Made by a program: the position numbers and the translations under genes. A stretch of DNA of 5,729 nucleotides, from NCBI GenBank assembly GCA_946575275.1, contig CAMNZV010000120.1, forward strand, positions 1 through 5,729, written 5' to 3'. Source of the stretch: an uncultured Clostridium sp. GTDB lineage: Bacteria > Bacillota > Clostridia > Clostridiales > Clostridiaceae. Below are positions 1-5,729 of this stretch, piece by piece. Within the stretch, counting starts at the first letter, position 1, and each line of letters opens with the position of its first letter. The notes under the pieces were generated by a model. That model was given only the letters and a program-made list of their open reading frames with translations. It ran no database searches and was not told where the DNA came from.

Positions 1-285
1 TTTAAGGATATTTTGAACACAAAAATTGAAAATAATAATGGGTTTACAATATCAAAACATGCTAAAGATAGACTGGAAAATGTTGAACTTACAAGTGAAG
101 ACATGAAGGCTATTGAAAAGGGAATAAAAATTGCAGAAGATAAGGGATCTAAAAATTCTGTTCTTTTATATAAAGATGTAGCACTTATAACAAGTATAGA
201 AAATAAAACAATTATTACAGCTGTGGAAAAGGATAGAGGAGAAGAAAATATATTTACTAATATTGATAGTGTAGTAATTTTGTAG
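1..285 (+). CDS. Flagellar operon protein, TIGR02530 family (5' end outside window)
   Basis: This is the C-terminal 94 residues of a small flagellar protein of unknown biochemical role. The family (TIGR02530) is known from flagellar operons of Firmicutes and some Proteobacteria, usually between flgD and flgE, which fits the flgE just downstream. Visible family features, from memory of its members, are FTISKHAKDRL (visible residues 15-25), the central LLYKDVALITSI (55-66) and the end FTNIDSVVIL (85-94). The frame is open to the first base of the window and reads FKDIL before the first possible start, a TTG at position 13. Family members usually have such a stretch after a longer N-terminal part of about 30 residues, so I treat the gene as cut by the window edge and the TTG as an internal Leu codon. 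An AAGGA at 4-8 makes a TTG start conceivable but unlikely. The protein has no membrane segment or signal peptide and is probably cytoplasmic. Confidence 0.85.
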   Translation, partial: FKDILNTKIENNNGFTISKHAKDRLENVELTSEDMKAIEKGIKIAEDKGSKNSVLLYKDVALITSIENKTIITAVEKDRGEENIFTNIDSVVIL

Positions 286-334
286 GCTGGACCTTAAGGA
301 AGCCTAAAGGCTTGTTGAACGATAGAGGCAAGTC
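283..334 (+). other. GC-rich structured leader between TIGR02530-type gene and flgE
   Basis: This gap can fold into two adjacent hairpins. Hairpin 1 pairs TAGGCT (283-288) with AGCCTA (301-306), 6 bp, with a 12-nt loop containing the palindrome CCTTAAGG (292-299); its 5' arm includes the TAG stop codon of the upstream gene. Hairpin 2 pairs GGCTTG (309-314) with CAAGTC (329-334), 6 bp with one G-U. A competing hairpin, AAGCC (300-304) with GGCTT (309-313), would exclude both. The 50 bases from 286 are about 48% GC, well above the flanking genes. No U-tract follows, so it does not look like a terminator. I do not recognise it as a known riboswitch class. It may be a leader controlling flgE, a processing site or a dispersed repeat; its function is inference only. 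Confidence 0.4.
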
Positions 335-362
335 AAATTTAATAAAATGGAGGTTTATTTAA

Positions 363-3029
363 ATGTTAAGATCAATGTATTCAGGTATAAGTGGAATGAA
401 GGTAAATCAAACAAAGCTTGATGTTATAGGTAACAATATTGCAAATGTTGGAACTACAAGCTTTAAATCACAAAGAGCAAGATTTACAGATATGTTAAGT
501 CAAAATGTAAAAAATGCTATGGCACCTACAAATTCACAAGGTGGTACAAATTCAAGTCAGGTAGGACTTGGATCTCAACTTGCAAGTATAGATACAATAA
601 TGACCTATGGGAATTTACAATCTACAGGAAGAACTCTTGATGTTGCAATTGATAAAGGTGGATTTTTTATAGTTAGTAATGGACCTATTATTAATGGTGA
701 TTCACAGATACAAGTTAATCATACAGCAGGAACCCATACAATTGATAACAACTCATTAACAAATAGTGGTGCATCATTAATGTATACAAGAGATGGATCT
801 TTTATAAAAGATAGTGATGGTAACCTATTAACAGGTGATGGATATAGAATAATGGGATATTCCTTAACAAATGATGATAGTTCAAAATCTGCTACAGAAC
901 AATCTTCAAATAATGTTTCTGCAGCAGGCTTTGATTATAAATTTGGGCCAGGGTCTCAGTTAAATGGCTATAAAATAGTTCTAGGTCAAATAGGACCAAA
1001 TACAATTACATCTGCAACTGTAGATAAAACAGCAAAAATAATTACTGTGAATGGCGATTTTTCATCTACAAGTACCTTAGACGCAACAGCTATGCAAAAT
1101 GCAATTTCTAAAGGATTAACAGCTGCCGGAATATCTCAAAGTATAGGTGTTTCAGGTAAGGTTCAATCAATTGAAGAATTATCTACAGAAGCAATAAAAG
1201 GTGGTACATCAAGTACTGCACCTGCTAATGTTACTGTTGGAGGATTTACATTGCAATTTGACGAAGGTTCAGGACTTAATGGATATAAGTTCCAAGTTGG
1301 AACAATAAATGCACCAGGTACAAGTGCCATTGTTAATGATGTTGAAAAAACAGTAATTATCAATGGAGATTTTGTAAATAGTGGATCTGTGCTTGCAAGT
1401 GACTTAAAAGATATAATAAATGTTCAATTAAATGCAGCAGGTATTACACAAGGAATAAAATCAATATCTGGATCTGCTACAAACTTAAGTGGTATAAGTG
1501 CTAAAACATCTGATACAGTTGTTGTTAAGAGTCCTACATTAACAGATAAAGATGGTACTACAGGTATTACTTCAAATTTTGGTACCTATGTAATAGGAAG
1601 TGATATATCAAGTGGATATGGAGCAACCTTAAATGGATTTACCTTAGCATATGGGGACACGTCAACTGGTACAGCTTTAAGTGTAACAGTTGATAAGGTG
1701 TCAAAGAAAATAAGAGTAGATGGAGACATGACAACAGTAACTAATACTCAATTAGAAACTAAGTTAAACTATGCATTAACTAATGCTGGACTAAATGCTA
1801 AATTAACTGTAGCAAATGGTGGTACGGGCTTAAATGATGCTACAGCTAAAGTTGAATTTGGAACAGATGGTGTAAATTATGTTAAACCTAAGAATATTGA
1901 AATATTGCAAGGATATACTGTGGAATTTCCAACAGGTACTGATAAAACTTTATCATCAGCATTAGATTCTTATGAATTTGTAATTGCAGATATTAATACA
2001 ACACCAGTAGGTGTTACTGTTGATACAACAAATAAACAAGTATTAATAAGTGGTGACTTTGTAAATGCAGGTGTGGTAACTAGAACAGATTTACAGGATA
2101 AAATAAATAATGCATTAACTGCACAAGGTATAACAGATGCAATTAAAATTTCAGGAACAACAAAAATGTATACAGGTCTTGTAAGTAATAATGTTGAAGG
2201 TGGAGAAGATAATAAGGCACCAGGTGAAACAAAAGCCTTAAATATGACCTTTAATTTTACTGAAGGATCATATTTAAATGGATATAAAATTCAAGTTGGA
2301 AATATAACATCAGGTACACCAACAACAGCAACAATTAGTGCAAATTCAAAAACTATAACAATTAATGGTGATTTTGTATCTGGTACATTAACAGCACTAG
2401 ATGTTAGAAATGCTATTAATAAAACCTTGCAAAAAGAAAATATTGATCAGGTTGTTACTGTAACAGGTACTCCAATAGTAATAAATGGAACAGAATCTGA
2501 TGAAACTTTTGGAGGAACTCCAGTACAAAGTATAAATCAAAATGGAACAATTAATTATGTAGATGGTACTAATACTGTTTATGCATATGATGGTGCATTA
2601 AAAAGTATGAAAATACCTGAAAAGGTTAAAATAGCAGGATCTGAAACAGAACTTAGGGTGACTAGCTTTACTATTGATAAAAGTGGTGTTATTAATGGAA
2701 TGCTTGAAGATGGTAGAGTTGCAGCCCTTGGACAAATTGCTATGGCAAATTTCCAAAATCCAGAGGGTTTAACTAAGAATGGAGGAAATCTTTATACAAT
2801 GTCAGTTAACTCAGGTGATGCAATAATTAAAAGTGGTGTTGAAACTCTTGGAGATGATAATAGTTTAGGTTATGGAGAAATGGTTCAAAGTATGCTTGAA
2901 ATGTCAAATGTAGATTTGGCTGAACAATTTACAGATATGATTACTGCAACAAGAGCCTTCCAAGCAAATAGTAAGATAATAAACACAGGTGATGAAATCC
3001 TGCAAGAAATTATTAATCTAAAGAGATAA
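363..3029 (+). CDS. flgE: Flagellar hook protein FlgE, large repeat-containing form
   Basis: FlgE is secreted by the flagellar type III apparatus and polymerises into the hook, the universal joint between rod and filament. The N-terminus carries the rod/hook family signature (LDVIGNNIANVGTTSFKS, residues 19-36). The D1-type beta region follows (GRTLDVAIDKGGFFIV, 89-104; YTRDGSFIKDSDGNLL, 141-156). After a long insertion come the second D1 half (SGVINGMLEDGRVAALGQIA, about 774-793; NPEGLTKNGGNLY, 799-811) and the C-terminal helix (NVDLAEQFTDMITATRAFQANS, 849-870). At 888 residues it is over twice the Salmonella protein (about 403). Residues about 188-703 hold five degenerate repeats, and removing them leaves roughly 372 residues, a normal hook core. 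I saw no cysteine, so the Cys-dependent lysinoalanine cross-link of spirochete hooks is not expected. The ATG is supported by TGGAGG at 348-353, 9 nt upstream. FlgG was considered, but the length and operon position favour FlgE. Confidence 0.96.
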   Translation: MLRSMYSGISGMKVNQTKLDVIGNNIANVGTTSFKSQRARFTDMLSQNVKNAMAPTNSQGGTNSSQVGLGSQLASIDTIMTYGNLQSTGRTLDVAIDKGGFFIVSNGPIINGDSQIQVNHTAGTHTIDNNSLTNSGASLMYTRDGSFIKDSDGNLLTGDGYRIMGYSLTNDDSSKSATEQSSNNVSAAGFDYKFGPGSQLNGYKIVLGQIGPNTITSATVDKTAKIITVNGDFSSTSTLDATAMQNAISKGLTAAGISQSIGVSGKVQSIEELSTEAIKGGTSSTAPANVTVGGFTLQFDEGSGLNGYKFQVGTINAPGTSAIVNDVEKTVIINGDFVNSGSVLASDLKDIINVQLNAAGITQGIKSISGSATNLSGISAKTSDTVVVKSPTLTDKDGTTGITSNFGTYVIGSDISSGYGATLNGFTLAYGDTSTGTALSVTVDKVSKKIRVDGDMTTVTNTQLETKLNYALTNAGLNAKLTVANGGTGLNDATAKVEFGTDGVNYVKPKNIEILQGYTVEFPTGTDKTLSSALDSYEFVIADINTTPVGVTVDTTNKQVLISGDFVNAGVVTRTDLQDKINNALTAQGITDAIKISGTTKMYTGLVSNNVEGGEDNKAPGETKALNMTFNFTEGSYLNGYKIQVGNITSGTPTTATISANSKTITINGDFVSGTLTALDVRNAINKTLQKENIDQVVTVTGTPIVINGTESDETFGGTPVQSINQNGTINYVDGTNTVYAYDGALKSMKIPEKVKIAGSETELRVTSFTIDKSGVINGMLEDGRVAALGQIAMANFQNPEGLTKNGGNLYTMSVNSGDAIIKSGVETLGDDNSLGYGEMVQSMLEMSNVDLAEQFTDMITATRAFQANSKIINTGDEILQEIINLKR
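924..2468 (+). repeat. Five degenerate repeats coding the FlgE insertion
   Basis: Five diverged copies of a module of about 75-85 residues are separated by linkers of about 25-36 residues. R1 is 924-1157 (residues 188-265), R2 1242-1472 (294-370), R3 1581-1820 (407-486), R4 1911-2156 (517-598) and R5 2238-2468 (626-702). Each has the order: beta start (GFTLQF-like), LNGYKIQVG-like strand (clear in R1, R2, R5; LNGFTLAYG in R3; degenerate in R4), VTVDKxxKxITVNGDF-like hairpin, then a helix such as DLQDKINNALTAQGI and a final strand ending in SG. The GD(F/M) mark recurs at residues 231, 335, 454, 564 and 669, giving periods of 104, 119, 110 and 105. The pattern of NG, then an acidic residue and helix with IN or similar, recalls the flagellin 'IN' motif (PF07196); that link is inference. 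They probably form surface domains on the hook. Confidence 0.8.
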
Positions 3030-3043
3030 TAAACAATAAATTA

Positions 3044-3074
3044 AGCAGAAGGATAAACAAATTATCCTTCTGTT
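3044..3074 (+). promoter_or_regulatory. Strong stem-loop between flgE and flbD; possible attenuator or mRNA end/processing site
   Basis: CAGAAGGATAA (3046-3056) pairs perfectly with TTATCCTTCTG (3062-3072) across a 5-nt loop (ACAAA), and a G-U plus an A-U pair extend the stem to 3044/3074. It begins 15 nt after the flgE stop. The bases after the stem are TTAATATAAG, not a run of U, so an efficient intrinsic terminator is not supported and the next genes clearly continue the operon. A partial terminator, or a stabilising 3' end for flgE mRNA, would allow more hook protein than stator protein; this role is inferred. Confidence 0.5.
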
Positions 3075-3099
3075 AATATAAGAGTAAAGGGGTGAATAT

Positions 3100-3291
3100 A
3101 TGATTGATTTAACGGGTATGGACAATAGGGAATTTGTTTTAAATGCAGATCATATTGAAAAGATAGAAGAAGTTCCTGAAACTTTAATTACTTTAACTAA
3201 TGGGAAGAAATATATTGTACTTCAAAGTTTAAATGAAGTTAAAAATGAAGTAATTAGATATAAAAATAAAGTTTTCACACTTAAAGTTTAG
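3100..3291 (+). CDS. flbD: FlbD/SwrD family flagellar protein
   Basis: This 63-residue protein belongs to the FlbD family (PF06289), called SwrD in Bacillus subtilis, where it is needed for full motor power and swarming; its direct partner is not established. It should not be confused with the unrelated Caulobacter transcription regulator FlbD. The family marks are MIDLTxxDNREFVLNADHIEKIEEVPETLI at the N-terminal half (key residues EFVLN 11-15, D17, I19 and P26) and LTNGKKYIV (32-40), followed by a helix, EVKNEVIRYKNKV (46-58). The length is typical. There is no membrane segment, so it is probably cytoplasmic. The ATG has AGGGGTG (3088-3094) 5 nt upstream. The gene sits 70 nt after flgE and 12 nt before motA, the usual Firmicute position, and the motA ribosome site (GGAGG, 3291-3295) overlaps its TAG stop, so the two are probably translationally linked. 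Confidence 0.93.
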   Translation: MIDLTGMDNREFVLNADHIEKIEEVPETLITLTNGKKYIVLQSLNEVKNEVIRYKNKVFTLKV

Positions 3292-3303
3292 GAGGCAATA
3301 TTT

Positions 3304-4107
3304 ATGAAAAAAACAGATGCTTTAACAGGTATTGGGATTATTCTAGGGATTGTATTAATGATTTGGGGAATGAATTCTTCAGCTGGTTTTGCAATTTTTT
3401 GGGACTATCAATCAGTGTTCATAACAGTTGGAGGATCTTTAGGAGCGTTATTAGTTTCAATTGATACAGAGGATATTAAAAAACTAGGAAAATTATTTAT
3501 TCAGTCTTTTAAAGAAAAGAAATCTTCAAAAATTGAAGTTTTAAATCAATTCTCCTCCTTGTCTAAAAGAGCTAGAAAAGAAGGTTTGTTGTCTTTAGAG
3601 GATGATATTTCAAAAATTGATGATAATTTTTTAAAAAAAGGATTACAAATGGTAGTAGACGGTATTGAACCTGACACTATTAAGGAAATTATGGAACTTG
3701 AAATTATGGAAATGGAAGATAGACATAGTTCATCAGCTGGAATTTTTAGTATGTGGGGAGCTTATGCACCTGCCTTTGGTATGCTTGGAACACTAATTGG
3801 ATTAATACAAATGCTTGTTGATATGTCAGATGCAGCATCAATTGGGGCTGGTATGGGTAAAGCATTAATAACTACCTTTTATGGTTCAATACTTGCAAAT
3901 ATGTTTTGTAACCCTATAGCATCAAATTTAGCTAGAAAAAGTGCTAAGGAAGTTAAGGAAAGGGAAATGATGCTTGAAGGTATACTTTCAATTCAATCTG
4001 GAGTAAATCCAAGAATAATTGAAGAAAAATTATTAACATACTTAGGTTCAAAGGAAAGGGCAGAGTATTTATTATTAAATAAAGAAGAAAATGAAGGGGT
4101 TGTTTAG
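3304..4107 (+). CDS. motA: Flagellar motor stator protein MotA
   Basis: MotA forms the ring around MotB in the membrane stator that uses ion flow to turn the rotor. Its 267 residues show four membrane segments: about 6-23, 33-53, 148-171 and 180-203. The large cytoplasmic loop between segments 2 and 3 carries KRARKEGLLSLE, in which R91 and E99 have the spacing of E. coli R90 and E98, the residues that interact with FliG. P156 (AYAPAFGMLGTLIGL) and P204 (MFCNPIA) match the two conserved prolines of E. coli MotA (P173 and P222). T163, T190 and T191 line up with threonines implicated in sodium coupling in PomA, which leaves the ion open. The cytoplasmic tail (about 209-267) is charged. GGAGG at 3291-3295 lies 8 nt before the ATG. 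The motB start follows 2 nt after the stop, as expected for subunits made in fixed ratio. Confidence 0.96.
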   Translation: MKKTDALTGIGIILGIVLMIWGMNSSAGFAIFWDYQSVFITVGGSLGALLVSIDTEDIKKLGKLFIQSFKEKKSSKIEVLNQFSSLSKRARKEGLLSLEDDISKIDDNFLKKGLQMVVDGIEPDTIKEIMELEIMEMEDRHSSSAGIFSMWGAYAPAFGMLGTLIGLIQMLVDMSDAASIGAGMGKALITTFYGSILANMFCNPIASNLARKSAKEVKEREMMLEGILSIQSGVNPRIIEEKLLTYLGSKERAEYLLLNKEENEGVV

Positions 4108-4109
4108 CT

Positions 4110-4847
4110 ATGGCAAAAAGGAGACAAAAGGCAGAATTGCCTCAAAGTAGCTGGATTGATACATATGCAGATACAGTAACCTTGTTATTAACATTTTTTG
4201 TTTTGTTATATTCTATATCCTCTGTAGACTCACAAAAGTTAAAGCAAATATCTAATGCCTTAAATCAAGTATTAACAGGTCAGGTAGGTGATTCTATACT
4301 TCAATATAATTTATATGATGGAGATGTTCCACTAGTTGGAGGAGAATCTGAGGATGAATCTATCGATGAAGATGGAGAGACTATAAAGGAAGAAAATCAA
4401 ACTTATGAAGAAGTTAAGAGTTTTGTTTTAGCTAATGGGTTAGATTCTGTAGTTACAATAATTTCTGATAATAGAGGAGTAATAATTCAATTAAAGGATA
4501 GTATTTTGTTTGAAACTGGGGAAGCTACACTTAAGGAGGAATCCCTGCAAGTATTAGATAAAATAAATACATTAGTATCAACCATGCCAAATAATATAAT
4601 TATAGAGGGACATACAGATAATGTACCAATAAAAACAATGCAGTTTCCATCTAATTGGGAATTATCTGGTGCAAGGGCATCTAGAGTATTAAGATATTTT
4701 ACAGAGGAAAAAGAACAAGATGGAAGTAGATTTTTGTCACAAGGATGTGGTGAAGTAAAGCCATTAGTTGCAAATGATTCAGATGAAAATAGGGCAATAA
4801 ATAGAAGAGTAAACATCTTAATTGTTGCAAATAATAACAAGGAGTGA
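4110..4847 (+). CDS. motB: Flagellar motor stator protein MotB
   Basis: MotB is the stator subunit that carries the ion-binding aspartate and anchors the stator to peptidoglycan. Of its 245 residues, 1-15 are a basic cytoplasmic tail. A single membrane helix (about 18-39) holds the motif TYADTVTLLLTFFVLLYS with the essential Asp at 21, matching E. coli D32. Residues about 41-58 (SQKLKQISNALNQVLTG) suit the plug helix that keeps unincorporated stators closed. A very acidic linker follows (79-96). The OmpA-like peptidoglycan-binding domain spans about 112-240, with IEGHTDNVPI (165-174, Asp170), NWELSGARA (182-190) and NRAINRRVNI (227-236). The length is close to that usual for the family. The start has AAGGGG (4094-4099) inside the motA end, so translation is probably coupled to motA. 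FFVLLYS is closer to PomB/MotS-type helices than to E. coli MotB, but this does not settle the ion used. Confidence 0.96.
   Translation: MAKRRQKAELPQSSWIDTYADTVTLLLTFFVLLYSISSVDSQKLKQISNALNQVLTGQVGDSILQYNLYDGDVPLVGGESEDESIDEDGETIKEENQTYEEVKSFVLANGLDSVVTIISDNRGVIIQLKDSILFETGEATLKEESLQVLDKINTLVSTMPNNIIIEGHTDNVPIKTMQFPSNWELSGARASRVLRYFTEEKEQDGSRFLSQGCGEVKPLVANDSDENRAINRRVNILIVANNNKE
4839..4847 (+). promoter_or_regulatory. Ribosome binding site fixing the fliL start
   Basis: AAGGAGTGA spans the motB stop codon and lies with its GGAG core 10 nt before the ATG at 4855. An ATG at 4851 is in another frame and stops after five codons. An in-frame TTG at 4822 lies within motB and would add 11 residues without an evident ribosome site of its own. 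The site therefore favours the ATG at 4855. Confidence 0.7.
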
Positions 4848-4854
4848 TTTATGT

Positions 4855-5313
4855 ATGGCAGAAAATAATACAAATAAAGAAACAGGAAAGAAATTAAATC
4901 CCATGATAATAATAATTTTATTAGTAGTTGTTGTTGGTTTAGGTACATTTGGAGGGGTATACTTATTTATGAAAAATAATAATACAGAAGCCAAAGAAAT
5001 TGTAGAAACTAAGGTTCCAATACTTGAAGAAGCTACAGTTAATTTAGGTGATACAGCAGGAAAGAAATATTTAAAAACTTCAGTATATATTTCTTATGAT
5101 GCTTCAAATGATGATTTAGCAACAGAAATTACAGATAAAACTGTAGAAATAAAGGATAAAACAATATTTTATTTAAAGTCTAAAAAAAGTGAGGATTTCA
5201 ATTCTGGTAATGAAACGGCATTAAAAAAGGAATTAATTGCCGAAATAAACACATTGCTAACAAAAGGTAGTATAATAAATGTATATTTCCCAGCAGACTT
5301 ATTAGTACAATAA
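4855..5313 (+). CDS. fliL: Flagellar basal body-associated protein FliL
   Basis: FliL is a single-pass membrane protein that surrounds or supports the MotAB stator at the basal body; in several species it raises torque or is needed for swarming. From the ATG at 4855 it is 152 residues. It has a short charged cytoplasmic tail with basic residues KK at 12-13, a membrane helix (about 16-39, IIIILLVVVVGLGTFGGVYLF), then the external FliL domain. Family marks are the strand KKYLKTSVYISYD (70-82), EIKDKTIFYLKSKKSEDF (98-115), LKKELIAEINTLLTKGSI (123-140) and the ending VYFPADLLVQ (143-152). The frame is open upstream to a TTG at 4822, which I reject because it lies inside motB and AAGGAG sits just before 4855. 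The gene follows motB by 7 nt. Its position directly after the stator genes supports the stator-linked role. Confidence 0.94.
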   Translation: MAENNTNKETGKKLNPMIIIILLVVVVGLGTFGGVYLFMKNNNTEAKEIVETKVPILEEATVNLGDTAGKKYLKTSVYISYDASNDDLATEITDKTVEIKDKTIFYLKSKKSEDFNSGNETALKKELIAEINTLLTKGSIINVYFPADLLVQ

Positions 5314-5332
5314 TATATAAAGGAAGAATAAT

Positions 5333-5707
5333 ATGGATTTCGAATTTTTTTGGATGATAATAAAATTAATATTTGCATTAATAGTAATATTTGGACTGAT
5401 GATAATAGCAGTAAAATATAGCAATAAGGGTTTGAAATCTATTAATAATAAAAAATACACTACAATAATTGATAGAATACAAATTTCAAAGGATAGTCAT
5501 ATAATTGTATTGAAAATTGGTACTAAGGGTATGGTATTACTAACAAGTACAGGACATACAGAAAAATTACAGGATTTAACGGAAGAAGAAATAATAAAAA
5601 TACAGGAATCTAAAATGGAATCTTATGAAAGTATGACACAGGCATTTGATAAAGTAATTAATAAAATAAAATCAAAGGAAGATAAAGATGAAGAAAATAA
5701 GATTTAA
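5333..5707 (+). CDS. fliO: Flagellar export-gate assembly protein FliO (FliZ type)
   Basis: FliO helps FliP assemble into the core of the flagellar type III export gate and is not itself part of the mature gate. The 124-residue protein has a short N-terminus, one membrane helix (about 7-27) and a cytoplasmic domain of the FliO family (PF04347). The visible marks are TTIIDRIQISKDSHIIVLKIGTKGMVLLTST, with key elements at D47-R48, I51-S52, V59-L60 and G63, followed by a helix containing LTEEEIIKI (82-90). The tail (about 92-124) is highly charged and rich in Lys and Glu. Sequence similarity in this family is weak, so the call leans on topology and on the place between fliL and fliP. In Bacillus and Clostridium the same gene is often named fliZ. 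The ATG is preceded by AGGAAG (5321-5326), 6 nt away. A run of seven T (5345-5351) lies near the start. Confidence 0.88.
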   Translation: MDFEFFWMIIKLIFALIVIFGLMIIAVKYSNKGLKSINNKKYTTIIDRIQISKDSHIIVLKIGTKGMVLLTSTGHTEKLQDLTEEEIIKIQESKMESYESMTQAFDKVINKIKSKEDKDEENKI

Positions 5708-5729
5708 TAAGAATAAAATATGGATTATA
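5688..5729 (+). CDS. fliP: FliP, flagellar export gate protein (5' fragment, runs off window)
   Basis: The ATG at 5688 opens a frame that continues to the last base, giving MKKIRFNKNKIWII, a basic start leading into a hydrophobic stretch, as expected before the signal-like first helix of FliP. AAAGGAAG (5674-5681) inside the end of fliO lies 6 nt upstream. The frame overlaps fliO by 20 nt, suggesting coupled translation. In Firmicute operons fliP normally follows fliO/fliZ. FliP with FliQ and FliR forms the core export channel. Only 14 codons are visible, so the identity rests mainly on context. Confidence 0.65.
   Translation, partial: MKKIRFNKNKIWII

Noticed and set aside
286..362. c-di-GMP riboswitch before flgE
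   Set aside because: Clostridia do use these before flagellar genes, but the gap lacks the conserved GEMM core elements and is short for the full aptamer.
1163..1363. Open frame of 66 codons on the minus strand inside flgE
   Set aside because: It lies wholly opposite the FlgE repeat region, has no recognisable motif, and the + strand frame is clearly coding.
3071..3079. TGTTAATAT as an extended -10 promoter element before flbD
   Set aside because: It matches the -10 hexamer at only four of six positions, has no convincing -35 at the right distance, and overlaps the stem-loop. Such matches are common by chance in AT-rich DNA.
3044..3080. Standard intrinsic terminator ending the operon after flgE
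   Set aside because: The stem is good but TTAATATAAG follows instead of a U-run, and flbD to fliP continue on the same strand without another obvious promoter.
4822..4854. Upstream TTG start that would lengthen FliL by 11 residues
   Set aside because: The extra residues overlap motB and are unlike FliL N-termini. AAGGAG is placed correctly for the ATG at 4855.
4487..4948. Open frame of 153 codons on the minus strand across motB and fliL
   Set aside because: It is antisense to the conserved OmpA-like domain of MotB and the fliL start. Its Leu/Phe-rich product reflects the complement of AT-rich coding sequence.
5169..5378. Open frame of 69 codons on the minus strand across the fliL-fliO junction
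   Set aside because: It is antisense to conserved FliL residues and the fliO start, and has no family resemblance.

Overview
The window is one stretch of a flagellar operon. All genes lie on the + strand, tightly packed, from an AT-rich Gram-positive anaerobe most like Clostridium or a close relative. This rests on the low GC content, strong Shine-Dalgarno sites (GGAGG, AAGGAG) before nearly every gene, and the gene order typical of Firmicute fla/che clusters: TIGR02530 family - flgE - flbD/swrD - motA - motB - fliL - fliO - fliP. I cannot name the species from sequence alone.

Layout. 1-285 is the 3' part of a small 'flagellar operon protein' (TIGR02530 type) whose 5' end lies outside the window. 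286-362 is a short gap that is clearly richer in GC than its surroundings and can form two adjacent stem-loops. 363-3029 is an unusually large flgE (hook protein, 888 aa) carrying five degenerate internal repeats. 3030-3099 is a gap with a perfect 11-bp stem-loop. 3100-3291 is flbD/swrD. 3304-4107 and 4110-4847 are motA and motB (stator). 4855-5313 is fliL, 5333-5707 is fliO (fliZ type), and 5688-5729 is the start of fliP, overlapping the end of fliO and cut by the window edge. No stretch over 300 bases lacks a gene. I see no tRNA, rRNA, IS element, CRISPR array or convincing promoter.

How the genes work together. FlgE polymerises into the hook on top of the rod. MotA/MotB form the ion-driven stator that turns the motor, FliL associates with the stator around the basal body, and FlbD/SwrD is linked to motor power in Bacillus. 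FliO and FliP belong to the flagellar type III export gate that secretes FlgE and the other axial proteins. The small spacings (12, 2, 7 and 19 nt, and a 20-nt overlap) between flbD and fliP point to one polycistronic mRNA with translational coupling. The two gaps flanking flgE are the only places with non-coding structure, so they are the likeliest sites for separate control of hook protein output.

Novelty. The gene content is ordinary. The items worth a second look are the repeat-expanded hook protein, the structured GC-rich leader before flgE, and the stem-loop after it. I did not find evidence for an undescribed system.
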